Shown in pieces: positions 31,838 through 38,772 of a stretch of 64,000 nt of DNA. The stretch lies in the NCBI GenBank assembly GCA_029239785.1, contig JARBUG010000006.1, positions 1 to 64,000 of the forward strand, written 5' to 3'. The notes beneath the pieces were generated by a model. It saw only the letters and a program-made list of their open reading frames with translations, did not search any database and was not told the DNA's origin. The DNA is from Symbiobacteriaceae bacterium (GTDB taxonomy: Bacteria > Bacillota > Sulfobacillia > Symbiobacteriales > Symbiobacteriaceae). Made by a program: the position numbers and the translations under genes. The first letter of the stretch is position 1, and every line of letters begins with the position of its first letter.

Positions 31838-32584
31838 TCACTGACCAGCTTGTACCTCTGCCAGGAGTTCCTCCAGGAACTCGGCCACGCCATCTTCCTC
31901 GACACCGGGCACAATCCGGGTAGCTTCAGCTTTCAGCCCGGACCGGGCGTTGGCGACTGCGACTCGGTGGCCGGCTACGAGAAACATGGGCAAGTCGTTC
32001 AGTTCATCGCCGAAACAGGCAACCTCGTGGGGCGCCAGGCCCAGGCGATCCATGAGCGCCTGCAGGGCCGTGCCCTTGTCGGCCGCTCCAGCTCGCAGGT
32101 AGGTCCAGGCGCCGTCGTGCTCCAGGTGGAGGTCGGGGAAGTCGGCGGCGAGGTCTTCGGGGGCGCAGCGCAGCCGGGCCAGGGGCACTTCGCAATCCGG
32201 CTGCCCGCCCGGGGCGGCGCCCAGGAAGTGCTCCAGTGCGGCGGACGATTCGTCGGCGAAGTTCGCGAACCAGCGGTTATCGGCAAAGAAGACGGCCTGC
32301 ACGTTGTGCGCAGCCGCCCAGTGCCAGGCCCGTGCGGCCTGTTCACGGGTCATGGACAGGCGGTGCAGGATTTCGTTCCCTTGCATGACCACGGTGCCGC
32401 CGTGGCAGATTGTAAACTCCTGACCTACCCCGGTGACGGACATCTTGACCCGTCCGGTCGCCACACAGAGGTGAATGCCGGCGGCCTGGCAGGCGGCAAA
32501 CGCCCGCCGGACGCGGTCGGAAATGGTGCCATCCCGGCGGACAATGGTGCCGTCGAGATCGGTGACGAGCAACTTAATCATCAT
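31838..32584 (-). CDS. HAD-superfamily (Cof-type) phosphatase
   Basis: A 248-residue HAD hydrolase: motif I LLVTDLDGTIVRRDG (nucleophile Asp), motif II in CVATGR, motif III/IV around DKGTALQALMDRLGL and CFGDELNDLPMF. The Cof group dephosphorylates sugar phosphates and related small molecules. ATG 32584 follows AAAGGAGTGGG. It is divergent from the GlcNAc kinase-like gene, with a 14-bp perfect palindrome (32600-32613) in front, so it is probably controlled with the amino-sugar genes and may act on an amino-sugar phosphate. Confidence 0.88.
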   Translation of the reverse strand: MMIKLLVTDLDGTIVRRDGTISDRVRRAFAACQAAGIHLCVATGRVKMSVTGVGQEFTICHGGTVVMQGNEILHRLSMTREQAARAWHWAAAHNVQAVFFADNRWFANFADESSAALEHFLGAAPGGQPDCEVPLARLRCAPEDLAADFPDLHLEHDGAWTYLRAGAADKGTALQALMDRLGLAPHEVACFGDELNDLPMFLVAGHRVAVANARSGLKAEATRIVPGVEEDGVAEFLEELLAEVQAGQ

Positions 32585-32599
32585 CCCACTCCTTTTCGG

Positions 32600-32613
32600 G
32601 TGGTATATACCAC
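32600..32613. promoter_or_regulatory. Palindromic operator GTGGTATATACCAC
   Basis: A 14-bp perfect palindrome 16 bases before the HAD gene. Its core TGGTATATACCA recurs at 32718-32729 on the other side of the divergent region. GntR/HutC-type sites have this form, and it shares TGGTATA with the site at 23131. Confidence 0.65.
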
Positions 32614-32699
32614 GACCGAAAGGATGGTTCCTTTGTCCTACCGATTAAATGTAGTACACAAATAATGTTATGGACGGTGCAGGCGGCGTTAGGCTATTG

Positions 32700-32729
32700 T
32701 ATAATCGAAAACGAGAATGGTATATACCA
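32700..32729 (+). promoter_or_regulatory. Promoter -10 and operator of the GlcNAc kinase-nagB operon
   Basis: TATAAT (32700-32705) is a perfect -10; the -35 is weak. Thirteen bases downstream lies the perfect palindrome TGGTATATACCA (32718-32729), placed to block early transcription. Confidence 0.6.
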
Positions 32730-32753
32730 CTTCAACGAAGGCGGCTGAATGAG

Positions 32754-33674
32754 ATGCAAGTCGTACTGGGCCTTGACGGCGGCGGAACCAAGACCCGTTG
32801 CCTCGCAGCAGATGCCTCCGGACGGGTGTTGGGCGAAGGGCTCTCCGGCCCTTCCAATTATCAGGTTGTAGGACTGGATGCGGCGGCAGCCGCCGTGCGC
32901 GCCGCCGCTGAAGAAGCGCTGGCAGCAGCCGGCGCCAGCATGGGCGATGTGGTCGCCGTTTGCGCCGGCCTGGCCGGCGTGGGGCGGCCTGAAGATCAGG
33001 CGGCCATGCGAGAGGCGCTGGCCTTCTTTGGCCAGGCCCGGCTTGAGGTTGTACCCGATGCCCGGGTGGCCCTGGCCGGCGCCCTGGCGGGGCAGCCGGG
33101 CGTGGTGGTCATCTCCGGGACGGGGTCGATTGCCTATGGCCTGGACAGCCAGGGCGAGACGCACCGGGCCGGGGGCTGGGGCTGGATTCTCGGCGATGAG
33201 GGCAGCGGCTACCAGATTGGCCGGCAGGCCCTGGTGGCAGCCCTGGCTGAGCGGGACGGCACCGGGCCGGCGACCTTGTTGACCAGTCGCATCTGCGAAG
33301 CGTGGCAGCTGGAGCGGCTGGACCAGGCGATCCGGCGGGTCTACGCCGACCTGCCCCAGGCGAAGGCCGATATGGCGGCCCTGGCGCCCCTGGTAATGGC
33401 TGCCGCCGCCGAGGGCGATGGCGTTGCGGCCGGCATTCTCGCCCGGGCCGGGCACGACCTGGGCACGGTGGCCGCCGCCGTCCTCCGGCGCCTGGCCCTG
33501 CCCGCCGGGACGCCCGAGCTGGTCACGATCATCGGCGGGGTGGGGAATGGTTCGGCCGCGGTGCGCGGCGCCCTGGCCGAGCGGCTGGCTGAACTGGCCC
33601 CGGGCGCCCGGCTGATTGAAGCCCAGGAAGGCCCCGACCGGGGCGCCGTCCGCATGGCGATCGCGTTGCTGTAA
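32754..33674 (+). CDS. BadF/BadG-type N-acetylglucosamine kinase-like protein
   Basis: A 306-residue ASKHA-fold kinase: LGLDGGGTKTRCLAADASG (phosphate 1), VCAGLAGVGRPED, VVISGTGSIAYG (phosphate 2), GGWGWILGDEGSGYQIG, and LVTIIGGVGNG (adenosine). This matches GlcNAc/MurNAc kinases of the BadF/BadG group. It would make GlcNAc-6-phosphate, feeding NagA and then NagB, the next gene. ATG 32754 follows GAAGGCGG. Confidence 0.85.
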   Translation: MQVVLGLDGGGTKTRCLAADASGRVLGEGLSGPSNYQVVGLDAAAAAVRAAAEEALAAAGASMGDVVAVCAGLAGVGRPEDQAAMREALAFFGQARLEVVPDARVALAGALAGQPGVVVISGTGSIAYGLDSQGETHRAGGWGWILGDEGSGYQIGRQALVAALAERDGTGPATLLTSRICEAWQLERLDQAIRRVYADLPQAKADMAALAPLVMAAAAEGDGVAAGILARAGHDLGTVAAAVLRRLALPAGTPELVTIIGGVGNGSAAVRGALAERLAELAPGARLIEAQEGPDRGAVRMAIALL

Positions 33675-33698
33675 TTACGGCTGGAGGTGCCTTACGAT

Positions 33699-34427
33699 AT
33701 GCGAGTCGAGGTATTTGAAACTTACACTGATCTTTCCCAGCGCACCGCCGATATTGTGGCAGACCTGGTTCGCCGGCGCCCTGACGCCGTGCTCGGCCTG
33801 CCCACCGGGTCGACCCCCGAAGGCTTTTACCGGGCGCTTGTCAAGGCAGACGCCAGCTTCCGGCAGGTCAGGACCTTCAACCTGGATGAGTACGTGGGCC
33901 TGCCCCAAGCTCATCCGCAGAGCTACTTCAGCTTCATGAACAGCCACTTGTACAGCCATGTGGATTTGGTACCGGCGAACTGCCACATTCCCAACGGGAT
34001 GGCGGTGGACCCGGACGCCGAGTGCCGCCGGTACGAGGACCTGATTCGCCAGGCCGGCGGGCTGGATGTGGTGGTGCTGGGCATCGGGCTGAACGGCCAC
34101 ATTGGCTTCAACGAGCCCGGCTCGCCCTGGGACGCCCGCACCCGCCGGGTGCCGCTGGCGGAAAACACCCGCCAGGCGAATGCCCGGTTCTTTGGGGGCA
34201 GCGTTGACGGGGTGCCCAGCGAGGCCCTGACCATGGGCATCGGGACCATTTTGGAGGCCCGGCAGATTCTGCTGCTGGCCAGCGGCGAGGCGAAGGCGGA
34301 GATCATCCGGCGGACGCTGGAAGGCGAGTCGGACATTTCGGTGCCGGCGACGGCGCTGCAGCAGCATCCGAACGTGACCGTGCTGCTCGACCGGGCAGCG
34401 GCCCGGGTGCTGGAGCGGACGGCGTAG
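33699..34427 (+). CDS. nagB: Glucosamine-6-phosphate deaminase
   Basis: A 242-residue NagB: VLGLPTGSTPEGFYRALV, FNLDEYVGL, VVLGIGLNGHIGFNEPGSPW and the C-terminal QILLLASGEAKAEII. It converts GlcN-6-phosphate to fructose-6-phosphate and ammonia, the last step of the pathway that begins with MurQ/AnmK/NagA and the kinase next door. ATG 33699 follows GGAGGTG. It carries no added regulatory domain; the short length matches the Gram-positive form. Confidence 0.94.
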   Translation: MRVEVFETYTDLSQRTADIVADLVRRRPDAVLGLPTGSTPEGFYRALVKADASFRQVRTFNLDEYVGLPQAHPQSYFSFMNSHLYSHVDLVPANCHIPNGMAVDPDAECRRYEDLIRQAGGLDVVVLGIGLNGHIGFNEPGSPWDARTRRVPLAENTRQANARFFGGSVDGVPSEALTMGIGTILEARQILLLASGEAKAEIIRRTLEGESDISVPATALQQHPNVTVLLDRAAARVLERTA

Positions 34428-34444
34428 GTTCAGGTGAAAAACGT

Positions 34445-34475
34445 AAGGCCAGGCGGACTACCGCCTGGCCTTCTT
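34445..34475 (+). terminator. Bidirectional terminator between nagB and the GNAT gene
   Basis: AAGGCCAGGCGG (34445-34456) pairs with CCGCCTGGCCTT (34461-34472), loop ACTA, followed by CTTC. The convergent GNAT gene ends at 34478. Confidence 0.75.
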
Positions 34476-34477
34476 CA

Positions 34478-35302
34478 TTACCTGGTCCAGAGCATTTCCC
34501 ACTGGGACCTTGCCTCGGCAACACCGGCGGCGACCAGGGCCCGGTAAATGGGGCCCTCTTCGGGCTCGTTGACGGACGAGACGCTCTTGCCCGGGTAGCG
34601 GGCCGCCAGCATGGCGACGAGGTCGGCCGCATCGGCGTCCGTGAGGGCCGCGGCGTCGGCGATGCGGATGGACTCGCCGGCCGGGGCCACGATCAGGTAG
34701 CCAGTGGGGGATTCGATGGTGCCCGTGTAGATGCCCTCGGCCGCGGCCGGCAGGGTCTTTTCGAGCCAGGAGATTTCACGCTGCCAGACCGCCCGGCAGG
34801 CCTCGTGCAGCCGGTAGTGGTGGGCGAGGAGCGCCAGGGGCGGGGCGACCTTGGGACGGGCATCGCCGGCCCCCGACCGGGGCGCCCCCGACAGCACCCC
34901 GAGGCGGCGCACCACTGCAAAGCCGGCCCGCTCGTAGACCTTGCGGGCCCAGTTCTCGGTCAGCACTTCCAACTGCACCATGCCCAGGTCGGTCTGCTCC
35001 TGTATCAGCGCCAAGTGCTCAGCAAAGAGTCGGTAGGCCAGCCCCTGGCCCCGGTAATCCGGCGAAACGCCGAACCCGCCAATCCAACCCCGGCGCCCCC
35101 GCACGCCAAGCAATGAGAGGCCCATGGGGTTTTCCCCGTCCATCGCCACCACCGAATGGGCCAGGTCGAAGTCGCCGTTGCGCAGCCAGCCGGCCAACAT
35201 CTCCTCGGTGAAGGTGATGGACACGAAGTAACCAGTGTAGCCAAGGTTCCAAATCCGGGTCAGTTCGGCGAGTGAGAACATACTTGCAGCGCGCAGTTCC
35301 AT
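34478..35302 (-). CDS. Two-domain GNAT acetyltransferase
   Basis: A 274-residue protein. The N-terminal half is a complete GNAT domain with the acetyl-CoA loop in GFGVSPDYRGQGLAYRLFAE and LEVLTENWARKVYERAGF; the C-terminal ~110 residues form a second, diverged domain. Substrate unknown. ATG 35302 (MELRAASMF) is chosen; ATG 35281 is also possible. AAGGATG lies somewhat far upstream. It diverges from the ABC permease gene and is unlikely to be functionally linked to nagB. Confidence 0.8.
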   Translation of the reverse strand: MELRAASMFSLAELTRIWNLGYTGYFVSITFTEEMLAGWLRNGDFDLAHSVVAMDGENPMGLSLLGVRGRRGWIGGFGVSPDYRGQGLAYRLFAEHLALIQEQTDLGMVQLEVLTENWARKVYERAGFAVVRRLGVLSGAPRSGAGDARPKVAPPLALLAHHYRLHEACRAVWQREISWLEKTLPAAAEGIYTGTIESPTGYLIVAPAGESIRIADAAALTDADAADLVAMLAARYPGKSVSSVNEPEEGPIYRALVAAGVAEARSQWEMLWTR

Positions 35303-35391
35303 TTCCCGAAAAACATCCTTCCTATACGCATGTCGTGAGCAAATGAGGGGCAGGCTACCCCTGTAAATTCTGTCAGGGGGGCTGCCGCACT

Positions 35392-36555
35392 TTGGAAATC
35401 CTCCGCAACCTGTACCGCCGCCGGACACGGGCGGGACTGACGATTCTGGGCATCGCCGTCGGCATTCTCGCCTTCACAGTGATGGGCGGCATGGCGGAGA
35501 AGATCAACCTGATCATTCGGGGCAGCGAGGCCTACTTCTCACGCCGCATCGCGGTCCGCTCCATGGGCGGAACCCTGCGGCTGAATCTGTTGATGGGCGA
35601 TGATATTGCCGCGCTGGCCAAGGTTCCGGGCGTCCAGTGGGTCGAGACGCACATCATGCTCCCCATGGATGAGACGGCCGGTTTTGAACTGGCGCCACGC
35701 TTTTTGGTGGGCGTCGACCTGGCAAACTTCTTGAAAGCCCAGTCGATGGCGGGCAACGGCGGGCGCCTTTCCCTGAGGCGGGGCGCCTGGTGGAGCCCGG
35801 GCGCAAAGAACGTGGCGGTCCTGGGCGCGGCCGTCGCACGGAAAATGAAGCTGAACGTGGGTGACACGCTGACCGCCCGGGATACCTCGTTCAAGGTGGT
35901 TGGCATTCTCGACGAGACGCTCACGATGCCGGACGGCTGGGCCTTTGTGCCCCAGGACGATGCCCGCCGCCTCATGATGGCAGACAGCAAAATTCTCAAG
36001 GAACTGAACATCAGCTCGTTTGTCACCAACGCCTACGCGCTGGTGGCGCCCGAGGAGGGTGACACCGTGACCGACCGCATCGCCAGCAGCATGCGGCGGG
36101 GCTTTTTGCTCTACTCGCCCCAGCAGCTGAGCAAGGCCGCCGGGCAGGCCAGCACCCTGCTGACCACGGCGATTATGGGGGCGGGGGCCGTGGCGGTCAT
36201 CGTGGGGGCGCTGTCGGTGATCAATACCATGTTGATTGCTGTGGCCGAGCGCACCCGGGAGATCGGCATCAAAAAGGCGATCGGGGCGACCCGGGGCGAT
36301 ATTCTGCGGGAGTTTCTGGCCGAAGCAACGGTGATGGGGCTGTTTGGCGGCCTGCTGGGCGTGGGGCTCGGGGCCGTGGTCATCTATGTAATAAACTGGT
36401 ACACGGCGGACCAGGGGACGCCCGTCTTTGTGCTGACGGCGCGGCTGGCGCTGTGGGCCATCGGGTTTTCGGGGTTTCTGGGCGCCGCCGCGGGCCTGCT
36501 GCCGGCGTGGCGGGCGGCGGGCCTTGATCCGGTAGATGCCCTGCGTGAACTGTGA
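35392..36555 (+). CDS. MacB/FtsX-type ABC transporter permease
   Basis: A 387-residue permease: one N-terminal TM (RAGLTILGIAVGILAFTVMG), a large extracellular MacB_PCD-like domain, then three C-terminal TMs of the FtsX domain (IVGALSVINTMLIAVAERTR, EIGIKKAIGATRGDIL). Such permeases with a LolD/MacB-type ATPase act as mechanotransmission machines for lipoprotein, peptide or antibiotic handling. TTG 35392 follows AGGGGGG. The ATPase gene starts 14 bases after the stop. Confidence 0.88.
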   Translation: MEILRNLYRRRTRAGLTILGIAVGILAFTVMGGMAEKINLIIRGSEAYFSRRIAVRSMGGTLRLNLLMGDDIAALAKVPGVQWVETHIMLPMDETAGFELAPRFLVGVDLANFLKAQSMAGNGGRLSLRRGAWWSPGAKNVAVLGAAVARKMKLNVGDTLTARDTSFKVVGILDETLTMPDGWAFVPQDDARRLMMADSKILKELNISSFVTNAYALVAPEEGDTVTDRIASSMRRGFLLYSPQQLSKAAGQASTLLTTAIMGAGAVAVIVGALSVINTMLIAVAERTREIGIKKAIGATRGDILREFLAEATVMGLFGGLLGVGLGAVVIYVINWYTADQGTPVFVLTARLALWAIGFSGFLGAAAGLLPAWRAAGLDPVDALREL

Positions 36556-36569
36556 GGTGCAAAGACCAG

Positions 36570-37238
36570 ATGCTGGTGGAAGCGAGGGGCCTGACGAAGG
36601 TCTATCCGATGGGCGTTACGGCGCTGGACGGCGTTGATTTGACGGTGGAGCGGGGCGAGATTCTGGGCATTATGGGGCGGTCGGGGAGCGGCAAGTCGAC
36701 CCTGCTGCATCTGTTGGGCTGCCTGGACCGGCCGACATCGGGCTCCGTCGCGATTGAGGGGGTGGATGTGACCCGCCTGCCCGCCGGCGCCCTGCCGGCC
36801 CTGCGGCTGAAGCGGGTCGGGTTTGTGTTTCAGGCGCACAACCTGGTGCGGACGCTGACCGCCCTGGAGAATGTGGCGCTGCCTCTGCGGTACCGGCGGC
36901 CCCGCCCCGGCGATGCCATGGAAAAAGCCCGGGCGGCCCTGGAAGCCGTCGGGCTGGCGGACCGGATGCATCATCTGCCGTCGCAGTTGTCGGGGGGGCA
37001 GCAGCAGCGGGTGGCGATTGCCCGGGCGTTGGTCAACGAGCCTTCGCTGGTGCTGGCCGACGAGCCGACGGGCGCCCTCGATTCGCAGACGGCCCGGGAG
37101 TTGCTGGCGCTGCTGCGCCGCCTTTGCACCGAACGGGGCCAGACCTTTGTCATCGTCACGCACGATGCGCTGGTTGCGCAGGCCTGCGACCGGGTGATTA
37201 CGATGGCGGACGGGCGGGTGGCCGGGGTCCGAATGTAA
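36570..37238 (+). CDS. MacB/LolD-type ABC transporter ATPase
   Basis: A 222-residue ATPase: Walker A MGRSGSGKSTLLHLLG, Q-loop VFQAHNLVRTLTALEN, signature LSGGQQQRVAIARAL, Walker B LVLADEPTGALDS, H-loop VIVTHD. It pairs with the preceding permease. ATG 36570 (MLVEARGLTKVYPMG) is preferred, with GAGGTG upstream; GTG 36552 would overlap the permease. Its last 41 bases overlap a convergent membrane-protein gene. Confidence 0.92.
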   Translation: MLVEARGLTKVYPMGVTALDGVDLTVERGEILGIMGRSGSGKSTLLHLLGCLDRPTSGSVAIEGVDVTRLPAGALPALRLKRVGFVFQAHNLVRTLTALENVALPLRYRRPRPGDAMEKARAALEAVGLADRMHHLPSQLSGGQQQRVAIARALVNEPSLVLADEPTGALDSQTARELLALLRRLCTERGQTFVIVTHDALVAQACDRVITMADGRVAGVRM

Positions 37239-37533
37239 AGCGGATGAAGCCGAAGGCGGCGCCGAAACCCAGGGCAGTCCAGAGCGATTCGGGGTAGAGC
37301 CAGCGCATGGCCAGCCAGTCCCAGGCCGGCATGAAGGCCATAACCATGGTGCCCGAGAAGAGCGCTTGAACCAGGCGGGTGGGGCGCAGCAGGCTGAAGA
37401 GCGTGGCGATCATCTGGACCAGCGCGACCGAGCCGATGGCGGCGACCAGCATCATCGTGCCGGTGCGCTGGCCGTCAAAGCAACTCCAGATGGAGACGCC
37501 GACCCAGGTCAGGGCCATGACCCAGTTGGACAT
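37198..37533 (-). CDS. Small membrane protein of unknown function
   Basis: A 111-residue protein with about three hydrophobic helices (TWVGVSIWSCFDG..., MMLVAAIGSVALVQMIATLF, and TALGFGAAFGFIRFTFG), ending in PRPPARPPS. Its C-terminal codons overlap the end of the ABC ATPase gene on the other strand by 41 bases. I recognise no family. ATG 37533 is preceded by GGGAGGAAGTGAATG. Confidence 0.6.
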   Translation of the reverse strand: MSNWVMALTWVGVSIWSCFDGQRTGTMMLVAAIGSVALVQMIATLFSLLRPTRLVQALFSGTMVMAFMPAWDWLAMRWLYPESLWTALGFGAAFGFIRFTFGPRPPARPPS

Positions 37534-37599
37534 GAGGCATTCACTTCCTCCCTGTTTGAGACGTATGCCGGTGTAGAAAGGTTCAGGGATGTTTAAACC

Positions 37600-38232
37600 T
37601 TAGCCAATCACTTTCGCCCCATGGGCCCTGGCAATGGCGATCGCCTGGTCTGTGTCGATGGTGACGCCCTTCCAGCCCAGGGTAAGCAGGTCGATGCCGT
37701 CAAGTTTGGCGCCGCGCAGGTCGGCCCCGGTCAGCTTTGCGCCACTAAAGTTGGCGCCGGTCAGGTCGGCCTCCCGGAGGTCGGCCTTTTCCAGGTTGGC
37801 GCCTTCGAAGTCGGCGTGGGCGAGTTTGACTCGCCGGAGGTTCATGGCCTTAAACGGGGCCTTGGGGAGGAGGGTGTAGGACCAGTCGCCGCCGTGCAGT
37901 TCGGCGCCGCCCAGGTCGGCGTCCGGGAAAGAGGCGCCGGTCATTTTGCATTCACGGAAGACGGCGCTGAAGAGGCGGGCACCCTGGAACTTGCAGTTGG
38001 TGAAACTGGAGGATTCGTGTATGGAGCCGCCGAGGAGGGCGCCGGAGAAGTCGCAGCTGTCAAAGTGGCAGCCGGTGGTCATCAGATCGCTGAGGCGGGC
38101 GTCGCGGAAGGTGCAGTTGGTGAAGTGGCAGTTCTTCATGGCGGCTGAGTCGAAGGATGAGCGGTCAAGGTTGGCGCCTTCTACGGTTAGGTCTTGCAGG
38201 GTTTCATTGTCGTGGGTCTTTCCGTTCAGCAT
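37600..38232 (-). CDS. Pentapeptide-repeat protein
   Basis: A 210-residue protein from ATG 38232 behind GAGGAGGTCCC. It consists mostly of A(D/N)LXX-type pentapeptides (for example ADFEGANLEKADLREADLTG and ANFSGAKLTGADLRGAKLDG), which fold into a right-handed beta helix. Some members (Qnr, MfpA) mimic DNA and protect gyrase from quinolones; most have no known role. The N-terminal repeats are Cys- and Phe-rich (NCHFTNCTF, GCHFDSCDF). A longer frame from 38358 has no ribosome site. Confidence 0.88.
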   Translation of the reverse strand: MLNGKTHDNETLQDLTVEGANLDRSSFDSAAMKNCHFTNCTFRDARLSDLMTTGCHFDSCDFSGALLGGSIHESSSFTNCKFQGARLFSAVFRECKMTGASFPDADLGGAELHGGDWSYTLLPKAPFKAMNLRRVKLAHADFEGANLEKADLREADLTGANFSGAKLTGADLRGAKLDGIDLLTLGWKGVTIDTDQAIAIARAHGAKVIG

Positions 38233-38479
38233 GGAGGGACCTCCTCGTAGGTACGTGCAGGTGATGGAGCTATGCAGCCAAGTCTTCGGGTTAGTGCGAG
38301 GTGTGCAACCAGGTATTCTGATTAGCGTCAGGTGTGATCTCCGGTGATCTGGAGTCACTTCGGATGACCTGGCTATGCCTGGTCCTGCGATGAAAACAGA
38401 CCCGGTTCATGAGTCATGCTTTCGTTTCGTGCCGCAGATACCGCAGATGACCGGGCACGATATTCCGGGCCGTATATTA

Positions 38480-38507
38480 GACCACAGATGTCACAGAGGA
38501 CACAGAT
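38480..38507 (+). repeat. Dispersed-type repeat GACCACAGATGTCACAGAGG..., first copy
   Basis: Bases 38480-38507 (ACCACAGATG, TCACAGAGGA, CACAGAT) are repeated in inverse orientation at 38578-38606 with two blocks swapped. Sequences built from CCACAGAGGACACAGA occur as intergenic repeats in many unrelated bacteria; their nature is unresolved. Confidence 0.6.
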
Positions 38508-38577
38508 ATACCGGGTACGTTCTTCTCGGTCACAAATAAGTGATCATGACCCGGCAACCTGACCTGGAATCCAGGTC

Positions 38578-38606
38578 ATCTGTGCACATCTGTGTCCTCT
38601 GTGGTC
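38578..38606 (-). repeat. Second, inverted copy of the CACAGAGGACACAGAT repeat
   Basis: Read on the minus strand it gives GACCACAGAGGACACAGATG followed by TGCACAGAT. It could pair with the copy at 38480 to form a long hairpin upstream of the helicase gene. Confidence 0.6.
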
Positions 38607-38772
38607 GAAAAATGCCCCGAACAACCCAGTGACCATCACGTGGGAATTCGGTCCGGCGCGAGGAAAACCTGTCTCCGAAAGCGAACACTTATCTCGAAGG
38701 GCTCGTCCTCCCGACCGGGTGGGCGAGACTTACGCGTTATACGACAATGCAGGAGGTGTGGACCCTCCGCCT

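Larger units (their letters stand above)
38233..38772. other. 540-bp non-coding stretch with repeats
   Basis: No convincing gene lies here; the open frame at its right end precedes the helicase ribosome site. It contains an inverted pair of 28-29-bp repeats (38480 and 38578), a small perfect palindrome GACCTGG-AAT-CCAGGTC (38561-38577), and several degenerate copies of GGTGATCTGGAG-like words near 38330-38370. AGGAGGTG at 38749-38757 belongs to the helicase gene. Confidence 0.6.
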
